A DNA stretch of 57,409 bases from positions 1 to 57,409 of the forward strand of contig JACSRI010000214.1 in the NCBI GenBank assembly GCA_014879845.1, written 5' to 3'. The stretch comes from Opitutaceae bacterium (GTDB lineage Bacteria; Verrucomicrobiota; Verrucomicrobiia; Opitutales; Opitutaceae). Both the position numbers and the translations under genes were made by a program. Shown one piece after another: positions 45,182-52,528 of this stretch; positions within the stretch are counted from its first letter, which is position 1; each line of letters begins with the position of its first letter. A model generated the notes under the pieces. It was not told where the DNA came from. It did no database searches and saw only the letters and a list, made by a program, of their open reading frames with translations.

Positions 45182-45481
45182 ATGCAACCGCTCGCGCCGC
45201 TCGACCCCGAGGAGATTCAGAAGACGCTGGCCGGCCTGCCGGGCTGGACGTGGAGCCGCGAGGCGCTGGAGCGGTGCTTCACGTTCGCGGACTTCTCGGC
45301 CGCCCTCGGCTTCATTGTGCGTGTGGGCCTGGCGGCCGAGCGCCTCGATCACCATCCGGAGATCCACCATGTCTACGCGCGGGTGGTCCTGCGGCTCAAC
45401 ACCCACGCTGCCGGCGACAAGGTGACGATGCGCGACGTGGCCCTGGCGCGCGCGATCCAGGACCTCGCGCCGGGTGGCTGA
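45182..45481 (+). CDS. phhB: Pterin-4a-carbinolamine dehydratase
   Basis: Dehydrates 4a-hydroxytetrahydropterin (EC 4.2.1.96), recycling the pterin cofactor of aromatic amino-acid hydroxylases and acting in some other pterin pathways. The 99-aa length fits; the active-site motif LDHHPEIHHVYARVVLRL and LNTHAAGDKVTMRDVALA are the family hallmarks, with the His-His pair conserved. ATG 45182 is chosen; the in-frame upstream extension is arginine-rich. No phenylalanine hydroxylase gene is adjacent, so its substrate partner is elsewhere or it serves another pterin. Confidence 0.95.
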   Translation: MQPLAPLDPEEIQKTLAGLPGWTWSREALERCFTFADFSAALGFIVRVGLAAERLDHHPEIHHVYARVVLRLNTHAAGDKVTMRDVALARAIQDLAPGG

Positions 45482-45829
45482 TCCCGAGGTCTGCGAGTCG
45501 ACCCGCGTTGTCCGGGTCGATCCATCGCGGTCGAGGCTCGTGACGTCCGGCGGGTCGTCCCTGGCGCCGCCCCGGAGATCGTTCGTGGGGGATACTGCCC
45601 GGATCCGCTGAGCGGATACACGCATGGCGGCGCCGCTGCTGAGGTTTCCTGCGGTCCTGGCGTGGTGAACCGGGCCCGTCGCATGCGTCGGCTCGGTTGA
45701 CGGGCACGGAGATCGGGTCGAAATTTCGCTCAATTTTGACGGGGCGCGGCCGATTTTACGGGATGTTTACAGTCGGCATCGACCGGCGCTGGCCTTCCGA
45801 ACCGCCCACGTCACCCGCACACCACCGCC
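45482..45829 (+). other. Intergenic region with possible promoter for 45830-46159
   Basis: No gene seen in about 350 bases. A -35-like TTGACG at 45736-45741 lies in an AT-richer stretch (GAAATTTCGCTCAATTTTGACG), and CGATTTTACGGGATG follows at about the right distance, giving a weak -10. The first 200 bases are GC-rich without structure. Confidence 0.4.
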
Positions 45830-46159
45830 ATGTATCGCGTCCTCGTCCAGAACCGCACGGATCGAAAACTCTCGCTGTGCGAGACCACCACGATCGCTCC
45901 GGGCATGGGGCGCATCGTCGGGGCGTCTGATGACATCCTCGTGGCCGACCGCCTGGTCGCCGTGGTCGGCGTAGCCGTGGTGATGGACTTCCCGGAGGCG
46001 GAACGCGGGCACTTCGTCGTGACTGCGACCGAGTTCGGCTGCGAGATCGACCACCCCGGGCACGGACGCGTGAGCGTGACGATCTTCGATCCGCATGCGC
46101 AGGAGATCGGGCTGCCGGAGGCGGCTCCGGGTGGCGCCGAAGCGACCGCCGGCGCCTGA
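45830..46159 (+). CDS. Hypothetical protein, 109 aa
   Basis: Function not recognised. A small, mostly beta-type soluble protein opening MYRVLVQNRTDRKLSLCETT. No signal peptide is seen; VADRLVAVVGVAVVMDF is a moderately hydrophobic strand pair rather than a clear helix. The C-terminal tail is Ala/Gly/Glu-rich. Codon composition (strong GC at third positions) supports coding. The gene is convergent with the barrel-protein gene and has its own AT-richer upstream region. Confidence 0.7.
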   Translation: MYRVLVQNRTDRKLSLCETTTIAPGMGRIVGASDDILVADRLVAVVGVAVVMDFPEAERGHFVVTATEFGCEIDHPGHGRVSVTIFDPHAQEIGLPEAAPGGAEATAGA

Positions 46160-46192
46160 GTCCCGGAACGCGTCACCGCCTGGTGCGCGATC

Positions 46193-46804
46193 TCAGAAGA
46201 TCACGCTCAACCCGAGTGTCGCCTGACCCTGCCAGAGCGTGGAGCCGCTGTAGTGCAGCAACGTGCTGCCTTCGCCGATCGAGATGATGGTGGCCTCGGT
46301 ATCGACAAACGTACAGATGCCGCGCACCTCGGCCTTCAGGGCCACGTTCGGCTTGATGAAGAACTTCGCGCCGACGGCCGCCGAGAGGTTGACGCGGGTG
46401 TCCGAACCGTGCCCGCTCGTCGAGATATGGGTCAGCCCGACGTGGGCGGAGATGTACTCGACGAAGTCGTCCTTGGTCTCCTCGGCGATGGCGCCGAGTT
46501 CCCACAGATCGACGGTGAGGTCGACCAGACCCGGACCATCGGTACCGGGAAACTGGATCTCCGTGTCCTGTCGGCACCACAGCAACTCGGTGCGGATCGG
46601 ATTTGAGCCGATGGGAACGTCGATCATGACGCCGAAGGTCGGCGCGGCCTGGATGGTGTAGCGATCGCCCGTGGCGGCGTTCTCAAACTCGCCGCCGAAA
46701 CGATAGCCGACGAACGGGGAGACCTCGACGCCTTGGGCGCGGAGGTCGGAGCACGTCGCGGCCAGCAGGGCTCCCGCGGCGAGAAACGTGGCTCGGATTG
46801 TCAT
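46193..46804 (-). CDS. Outer-membrane beta-barrel-like protein, 203 aa
   Basis: Exported protein with a signal peptide (MTIRATFLAAGALLAATCSD, cleavage near LRAQ). The mature part has alternating hydrophobic strands (VSPFVGYRFGGEFEN, FVEYISAHVGLTHIS, LWQGQATLGLSVIF) and ends in a C-terminal Phe preceded by alternating hydrophobics, as in OmpA/OprF-type barrels. Its size suits an eight-stranded barrel. The 21-base gap and shared strand suggest it may be cotranscribed behind the GH27 gene. Function unknown. Confidence 0.78.
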   Translation of the reverse strand: MTIRATFLAAGALLAATCSDLRAQGVEVSPFVGYRFGGEFENAATGDRYTIQAAPTFGVMIDVPIGSNPIRTELLWCRQDTEIQFPGTDGPGLVDLTVDLWELGAIAEETKDDFVEYISAHVGLTHISTSGHGSDTRVNLSAAVGAKFFIKPNVALKAEVRGICTFVDTEATIISIGEGSTLLHYSGSTLWQGQATLGLSVIF

Positions 46805-46825
46805 GGTGGAGGGGTGTTCGGTGGA

Positions 46826-48649
46826 TCAGTGCCGGGGCGCGGGCGAGAGTCGGTAGAGCCCGGCGCCGTGGAAGGGGATCACGGGAGCGAATGTGCCGGT
46901 GGCGGTGCCCAGGTCGGTGTGCGTCCATAGGTCGCGGATACGCGCTCCCGCGGCGAAGCCGAGGTCCGCGAGGGTGACGGGCACGGGCATGCCGGCGTCG
47001 GCGCCGGTGTTCCCCGGAGTGCCGACGACGACCAGGAACTGGACGGGCCCGGGCGTCTGCCCGCGTCCGTTGCTCAGCACCTCGGCCGAGGCGCGCAGCC
47101 GGACCGCACCGGCCGGCAGCGCGTAGCTGACGACCGCGGGTATCTCGGCGCCGATGCCGAGCACTTTTCCAGACTCGTCCTTCTTCACGGCAGTGCTGTC
47201 CCAGCAGGCATCGGCGTGCGTCCACGTGAACTCGGCGAGCGGCTTTTCCGAGCCGTCGGCGAACGCGAGGCGCGCGTCGCGCCAGAGCACGCGATTCCAC
47301 TCGCCGCTCACGTGCAGCGGCCGGGCGACGAGGAAGAGCTGCGAGCCGCCGGCCACGTCCACATCCAGCGTCGCGGCCGTCGATGGGTCGCCCGTGACCG
47401 GGCCGCTGGCGTAGCGGGCGTTCTCGGGCGTGAGCGGGACGCGGTCGCGCGCGTTGAACATGGCGAGATACTTGTCGGGCGAACCGGGCACGTCGGCGGT
47501 CCAGGCGATGAAGTCGTCGTTCGAGAAGAGCGGACGGTTGTTTTCGCTGCGCTGGTTCACGGCGAGCACTTCGTCGTTGGTGAGCAACGACAGGGTGAAG
47601 TCGTCCGTCTTGGTCATGTCGCCGCCGTGCATGAGTGGTGAGCGCGCGATCGACCAGAGGGTCATGAGCGTGCGTTGTTCGTCCGGCGTGAAGCGCGTGG
47701 TGCGCTCGCCCAGCACGAGTGTGCCGAGCGGGAGCATGTCGGCGTCGGGCCAGGCTCCCGGGCGGCGGTGGGGATTCCAGGCGGCGAGCCGGCCGAACTG
47801 GTCATGCAGCGCCAGCCAGCGGTCCCAGAAATCGTCGCTGATGCGCCAGAGGTTGGCGTGGCGCGTGACGTGGTCGGCCGCCTCGAGCACGGTCTCGCCG
47901 GGTGAGAGGCTCAGCACGATCGGGTGACCGGTGCGGTCGATCGCCTTGCGCACGGCCTCGATCTCGTCCTGGTGCTTCAGATACGGGCGGCTGATGTCGT
48001 CGACCTTCACGTAGTCGACGCCCCATGAGGCGAGGAGGGCGAAGACCGAGTCGTAGTACTCCTGCGCGCCGGGCTTTGTCACATCGACGCCGTACATGTC
48101 GGGATTCCACGGGCAGATGTTGTCGCGGTCGGCGATGTCCTGCGCCCGGTACTTCGTGCCGAGGATGGGCAGGTTCTTTTCGACGGCCTGGCGCGGGATG
48201 CCGCGCATGAGGTGCACACCGAACTTCAAGCCGAGCCCGTGCACGTAATCGGCGAGGGGCTTGAATCCGCGGCCTGCGGTGGACGACGGGAAGCGGTTCG
48301 GCGCCGGCAGGAGGCGGCCGTGCTCGTCCATCACGAGCGTGGCGTCGGCGCGGTAGGCATGGCTTTTCGCGCCGGGTTCATACCATTGGATGTCGACGAC
48401 GATGTACTGCCATCCGTGCGCCTTGAGCTTGGCGGCCATGAAATCGGCCTGCGCCTTGGTCTGCTCCTCGGTGACGGTGGTCGCGAAGCAGTCCCAGCTG
48501 TTCCAGCCCATCGGCGGGGTCGGCGCCCAGTCGTGAAACGTCGGTCGGTCGGCCGAGCCGGCGTGGGCGTCGGCTGCCGCGGCGAGGAGGACGGGAAGGA
48601 GCGGGCGGGTCATGCGTCGGAGGAATGAAGTGGGGTGACGTGTGGCCAT
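46826..48649 (-). CDS. Exported alpha-galactosidase-like glycoside hydrolase (GH27)
   Basis: Glycoside hydrolase family 27 protein of 607 aa, likely removing terminal alpha-galactose or a related sugar. A signal peptide runs to about residue 30 (PLLPVLLAAAADAHA). The barrel begins PPMGWNSWDCF, the nucleophile region is VDYVKVDD with Asp217, and the acid/base region is RISDDFW with Asp272, both as in characterised GH27 enzymes. The C-terminal part (about 430-607) is beta-rich and includes an NPCBM-like stretch. ATG 48649 is used; a start at 48613 is possible. It lies in a polysaccharide-related cluster with a TonB receptor. Confidence 0.92.
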   Translation of the reverse strand: MATRHPTSFLRRMTRPLLPVLLAAAADAHAGSADRPTFHDWAPTPPMGWNSWDCFATTVTEEQTKAQADFMAAKLKAHGWQYIVVDIQWYEPGAKSHAYRADATLVMDEHGRLLPAPNRFPSSTAGRGFKPLADYVHGLGLKFGVHLMRGIPRQAVEKNLPILGTKYRAQDIADRDNICPWNPDMYGVDVTKPGAQEYYDSVFALLASWGVDYVKVDDISRPYLKHQDEIEAVRKAIDRTGHPIVLSLSPGETVLEAADHVTRHANLWRISDDFWDRWLALHDQFGRLAAWNPHRRPGAWPDADMLPLGTLVLGERTTRFTPDEQRTLMTLWSIARSPLMHGGDMTKTDDFTLSLLTNDEVLAVNQRSENNRPLFSNDDFIAWTADVPGSPDKYLAMFNARDRVPLTPENARYASGPVTGDPSTAATLDVDVAGGSQLFLVARPLHVSGEWNRVLWRDARLAFADGSEKPLAEFTWTHADACWDSTAVKKDESGKVLGIGAEIPAVVSYALPAGAVRLRASAEVLSNGRGQTPGPVQFLVVVGTPGNTGADAGMPVPVTLADLGFAAGARIRDLWTHTDLGTATGTFAPVIPFHGAGLYRLSPAPRH

Positions 48650-48787
48650 GGTCGATCGGTGAGCAGAGACTCCCGTCTCTTCGATGGCAAACTCCCTCCG
48701 TGGCGCGCCCGGGGACGAAGGTGCATCGCGATGCTCCGTCAGCCTCGTCGCAGGGACGGGCCCGGCGCCGCAGGCGTGTGCTCGCTG

Positions 48788-50008
48788 CTAAGGTTTGAGA
48801 GAGAAATGCAGCACGGGGCCGCGGCGCTGCGTGTCTTCCGACGCGAATACGGTGGCGGCGATCGCACCGAGCGGCCGGATGACGAGGCCGCGCGTGCGTC
48901 CGTCGACGAGGCGCTGCATGACCGGGCGAGGCAAGGTGAGCAGGGTGCGACCACCCGGCTCGGGCGTGAGGTCGTAATCGATCACCATCTGGCCGTTGAA
49001 GACCGTCTCGGCTGCTTCGCCGCGCAGGAGACTCGCGTAGGTCACACTGGTTTGATCCCAGGCCGGATCGCCGCCGAGGATCTCGTAGACGCGGATCTTC
49101 CCAAACTCGATGCCAAGGTCCTCGCCGAAGGCGCCGACATAGTCGCCGCCGAGCGCGAGCGAGGCGGTCGTGAGTTCCAGCACGCCGGCACCATCTACCG
49201 TGCGGCCGCGCCAGGCCGAGAAGTCCCATCGCATCACGACCCATTGGTTGGCTGTGACGGTCAGCACAGGCACGGGGCCGGAGCCGAGGTCGGTGCGCCA
49301 GCCGTTGAAGTTCACCTTCGGGTAGTCGAGCCGCACCACGCTGTCGTGGGCGGCCGGGAGATGCTGGGCAAAGCCCGCCGGCGCGACCGGGGCGGGATGG
49401 TAGACGAGGGGCTCGCCCACGTCGGCGGTGCCGCGGCGGACGACGTCGGCGCGGTAGGTGTCGATGTCGAGATGACATTGCCCGCTGCCCCAGTCGGTCA
49501 CGCCGAGCTGCACGAACACCTGGTCGCCCGGTCCGGCGTCGAGGTTTCGCGTGGTCATGCTGATCGTGTGCCAGCCATCCGTGTCCGCGATGTCGTACTC
49601 GCGCAGGTGCTCGTGAAAATCGGTGGTGCGCTGGGTGTTGATCATGAAGTTCACCCGCCGGGGCGCGTGGCTCGCGCGCACGCGGGCCTCCACGCGCAGT
49701 TCGTACTCGGGATCGCGGAGCTTCGCGAGGTCGAGGTGAGCCGACACATCGCGCTTGATGATCGTCCACCACACGCCGTGCGCATCCTGCCGGCTGTCGA
49801 TGCGCATGCGGGCGAAGCCCGTGTCGGGATGGGGCTCGAAGGCGATGGTTGCACCCCCGTCGCCGGCCAAGGTGAACCAGCCGTCGATCGTCGGTGCATC
49901 AAATCCATCGAGGAACTGGGCGTGCATGGTCGCCGGCACGCCCAGGCAGAGCACGGCAGCGAGCAGGGGCAGGGCGCGAACGCGCGTCGCGGTGGGGTGG
50001 TGGCGCAT
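48788..50008 (-). CDS. Exported DNRLRE/CBM-like protein, 406 aa
   Basis: Secreted protein of unknown function with a signal peptide (VRALPLLAAVLCLGVPATMHA). The N-terminal region (about 30-190) is a beta-sandwich-like domain opening FLDGFDAPTIDGWF. The C-terminal part contains IRVYEILGGDPAWDQTSVTY and VIDYDLTPEPGGRTLLTL, which is the pattern of DNRLRE/CBM96-like carbohydrate-binding domains. No catalytic residues are recognised. It lies directly upstream of the GH27 gene on the same strand and is probably part of the same glycan system. Confidence 0.75.
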   Translation of the reverse strand: MRHHPTATRVRALPLLAAVLCLGVPATMHAQFLDGFDAPTIDGWFTLAGDGGATIAFEPHPDTGFARMRIDSRQDAHGVWWTIIKRDVSAHLDLAKLRDPEYELRVEARVRASHAPRRVNFMINTQRTTDFHEHLREYDIADTDGWHTISMTTRNLDAGPGDQVFVQLGVTDWGSGQCHLDIDTYRADVVRRGTADVGEPLVYHPAPVAPAGFAQHLPAAHDSVVRLDYPKVNFNGWRTDLGSGPVPVLTVTANQWVVMRWDFSAWRGRTVDGAGVLELTTASLALGGDYVGAFGEDLGIEFGKIRVYEILGGDPAWDQTSVTYASLLRGEAAETVFNGQMVIDYDLTPEPGGRTLLTLPRPVMQRLVDGRTRGLVIRPLGAIAATVFASEDTQRRGPVLHFSLKP

Positions 50009-50139
50009 GAGGGGCGGACTGTGCGGCGCAGGCGGCCGGGTCGCGAGCCCGGTGTTCTTCGAACGGTGGACCGTCGAGGAGTGCAGCCGGTCCGGGCCCT
50101 ACGACTCGCTGGGGCGGAGTCCAAACCATGGCTCTCGGG

Positions 50140-50153
50140 GGCGACCTGTCGCC
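50140..50153. repeat. REP-like palindrome
   Basis: GGCGAC-ct-GTCGCC, a perfect six-base stem inside GGGGGCGACCTGTCGCCGTAG, between the DNRLRE-like gene and the methyltransferase gene. Same style as other short palindromes in the window. Confidence 0.5.
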
Positions 50154-50232
50154 GTAGCCGCCCGACGACGTCTGCCTACACGCCCAATCGCAGGCGTTGT
50201 CCGGGCGGGCGGGTTTATCCGTCGCCGATCGC

Positions 50233-51270
50233 CTATCGCGCGTCGCCCAGATCCTGCGTGTCGCGTGCGCCCTTGCGGCTGACCCGCAGGACCGCGATCT
50301 TCGTCGCGTGGTTGAACGGCGCGGGATCGGTCACCGGCGCACCCGCGCGCGTGGTCGCGTAGCCGGCAAAGTCATCCGGCACCGGCACGAGCGTCTCGAT
50401 CGCGAGGTAGCCGTCGGCGCAGAGCGCCTCGAGCTCGGCCATGAACTGGGCACCGCTCACATAGAGCGCGTTGTTCACGACGACGAGGCGGCCGTCGTGG
50501 GCGATGAGCGGGCGGACTTTGTTGATCAGTCGGGTGATGCTGTTCTCGAGGTCGATGGTGCCGCGCGCCGAGGTGGCGAAAAACGGCGGGTCGAGCAGGA
50601 CGCAGTCGAAGAGGCGGCCCGCGCGCTTGAGCTGCGCGACGCGCGGGAAGAAGTCGCCGGCCAGGATCTCGTGCGCGCGCGGGTCCAGGCCGTTGAGCTC
50701 GGCGGAGCGGCGCGCGAGTTCGAGGAAGCGTCGGTTGAGGTCGAGCTGCACGACCGGGGCGGCGCCGCCCGCCAGCGCGGCCACGCCGAGGCTGCCCGTG
50801 TAGGCGAAGGTGTTGAGCACGGCCTTGCCGCGCAGGTGGTCGAACACCCAACGACGCAGGTTGCGCGTGTCGAGATAGAGCGAGGCGTCGCGGTTCATCG
50901 CGAGGTCGACGGCATACCAGACGCCGTGCTCGCGCACGCGCCGGTCGGGCGCGTCGCCGAAGGCGATCTCGCCGCGTCGGGCCTGCGGTGTCGCCCCGGC
51001 GCGGGTCTTGACGACGCCGCACCGCAGCCACGGCAGCTTCGTGCGCAGGATGTCGATCGCCTCGCGCGCCCGCGCGGCGCCGGCCTCCGGCGCTTCGTCG
51101 TAGTCGTGGATGACTGCGGTGGTCGCGTAGAGGTCGATCGCCAGGGCCGGCTCACTCTCGGTGAAGCCGTTGAAGGCGCGAAACGCCGACTCATGCGCCG
51201 CGTCGACGAGTGCCGCGCGCGCCTCCAGGGCGCGGACGAGCAGGAGGGCGAGCGGTGACGTGGTCTGCAT
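50233..51270 (-). CDS. Class I SAM-dependent methyltransferase (RlmI-like)
   Basis: Methyltransferase of 345 aa related to 23S rRNA (cytosine-C5) methyltransferases such as RlmI/YccW. Motif I is NTFAYTGSLGVAAL (about residues 153-166) and the active-site loop is VLLDPPFFATSARG (224-237). The N-terminal part lacks a typical PUA domain, so it resembles a shorter RlmI/RlmK-type enzyme. ATG 51270 is chosen; the in-frame sequence to 51885 is a shadow of the SGNH gene. Divergent from the SGNH hydrolase gene. RNA target inferred from family only. Confidence 0.85.
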   Translation of the reverse strand: MQTTSPLALLLVRALEARAALVDAAHESAFRAFNGFTESEPALAIDLYATTAVIHDYDEAPEAGAARAREAIDILRTKLPWLRCGVVKTRAGATPQARRGEIAFGDAPDRRVREHGVWYAVDLAMNRDASLYLDTRNLRRWVFDHLRGKAVLNTFAYTGSLGVAALAGGAAPVVQLDLNRRFLELARRSAELNGLDPRAHEILAGDFFPRVAQLKRAGRLFDCVLLDPPFFATSARGTIDLENSITRLINKVRPLIAHDGRLVVVNNALYVSGAQFMAELEALCADGYLAIETLVPVPDDFAGYATTRAGAPVTDPAPFNHATKIAVLRVSRKGARDTQDLGDAR

Positions 51271-51372
51271 CGGCGCAGGCAAGAGCACGCTCCGGCGCGG
51301 CGCGAGCCGCGAGTGCATCGCCGTGCCCAAGAACGGCCTCGTCAGGCGCGACGGGTCTGGTAGCACCGGCCC

Positions 51373-52029
51373 ATGCCTCTCCGGTTGTTTGCCCTCGTGT
51401 TCTGTGTCGCGTCGCTCGGTGCTGTTGTCTCGGGCGCTCCGGAGACGTGGCAGGCCGAGATCGACGCACTCACCGCCGCCGACGCGGCGCAACCGCCGCC
51501 CCCGGGCGCGGTGCTCTTTGTCGGCAGCTCGTCCATCCGCCTGTGGGCCAGCCTGGCGGATGACTTTCCGGGTGAGACGATCATCCAGCGCGGCTTCGGC
51601 GGTTCCGAGCTCGCGGACAGCGTGTTCTATTTCGACCGCATCGTCGCGCCCTACCGTCCGCGCGCGGTCGTGCTCTACGCCGGCGACAACGACATCGCCG
51701 CGGGCAGGACCGCGGAACAGGTGCTCGCCGATTTCCTGGACTTCCGCGCCCGGCTTCGTGCGGTTCTGCCGGATACGCGGCTGGTTTTCCTCGCGATCAA
51801 GGAATCTCCCGCGCGGGCGCAAGTGCGGGGCGAGGCGAGGAGGGCCAACCAGATGATCGCCGGCGCCTGCTGGCGAGACCCGCACTGCCGGTTCGTCGAT
51901 GTCGCCGCGACGCTGCTCAATGCCGACGGCACCTTTCGCACGGAGTTATTCGAGGCGGACGAACTCCACATCAACCGGACGGGCTACGCCGCCTGGGCGG
52001 CGGTGGTTGCACCCGCGCTCGCGAAGTAG
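51373..52029 (+). CDS. Exported SGNH/GDSL hydrolase
   Basis: Secreted esterase-like hydrolase of 218 aa with a signal peptide (MPLRLFALVFCVASLGAVVS). SGNH blocks are present: block I VLFVGSSSIRLW with nucleophile Ser53, block II GFGGSE, block III YAGDNDI with the Asn, and block V DELHINRTGY with Asp196 and His199. Proteins of this type remove acetyl or other esters from polysaccharides or act on lipids. Its location inside a glycan-degradation region favours carbohydrate deacetylation, but the substrate is not determined. Confidence 0.9.
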   Translation: MPLRLFALVFCVASLGAVVSGAPETWQAEIDALTAADAAQPPPPGAVLFVGSSSIRLWASLADDFPGETIIQRGFGGSELADSVFYFDRIVAPYRPRAVVLYAGDNDIAAGRTAEQVLADFLDFRARLRAVLPDTRLVFLAIKESPARAQVRGEARRANQMIAGACWRDPHCRFVDVAATLLNADGTFRTELFEADELHINRTGYAAWAAVVAPALAK

Positions 52030-52057
52030 CCCGGCCGCCGACTGCGGGCTCGCGCGG

Positions 52058-52500
52058 CGGTGGCTCGCGGTCGGATGTTCATTTCTGATCGGCGCGGCCG
52101 GCGCGATCGCCCGCCCACAGACCGTCCCCTTCGTGGCTCTCCCCGGGGAGAGCGAGACGGAACGCCGGGTGTTGTCCTTCCTCGGCGCGGTCGGTGACGC
52201 GTGGTTCTGGGGGGTGGTCGAGCCGGCCGGTGGTCGCGTGGAGGCCATCCTGCCGGCGACGGTCGAGGGCGTCGACCAGCGGTGGTCACCGATCTCACGA
52301 TGCCCCAGATCACCGGCATGGACCACATCGCGGCGATCCGCGAGGTCGCGCCGCTCGTGCCGGTGGTGATCATCTCCGGATACAGCCCGGAACTCGCCGG
52401 GCTCGGGGAGGGTCGTCTCCCGCGCGCGGCCGTGCTGACCAAGCCCTTTTCCGGCGAGGATCTCGGCCGCGCGCTCGCGCGGCTGCTCGGCGACGACTGA
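52058..52500 (+). pseudogene. Decayed gene: exported N-terminal piece and response-regulator C-terminal piece
   Basis: Two coding remnants in different frames. In one frame ARRWLAVGCSFLIGAAGAIA reads as a signal peptide followed by TVPFVALPGESETERRVLSF, with strongly biased third codon positions, but no start codon precedes it and it leaves frame near 52290. In the second frame, from about 52283 to the stop at 52500, VVTDLTMPQITG, PVVIISGYSPE and VLTKPFSGEDL are the phospho-acceptor strand, the switch Ser/Thr-region strand and the Lys strand of a receiver domain, lacking the first third with its acidic pair. It is most likely the residue of a lost regulator or histidine-kinase gene fused to other debris. 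Confidence 0.65.
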
Positions 52501-52528
52501 ACCGCCGGACGCGCCGGGCGTGCGCGCA

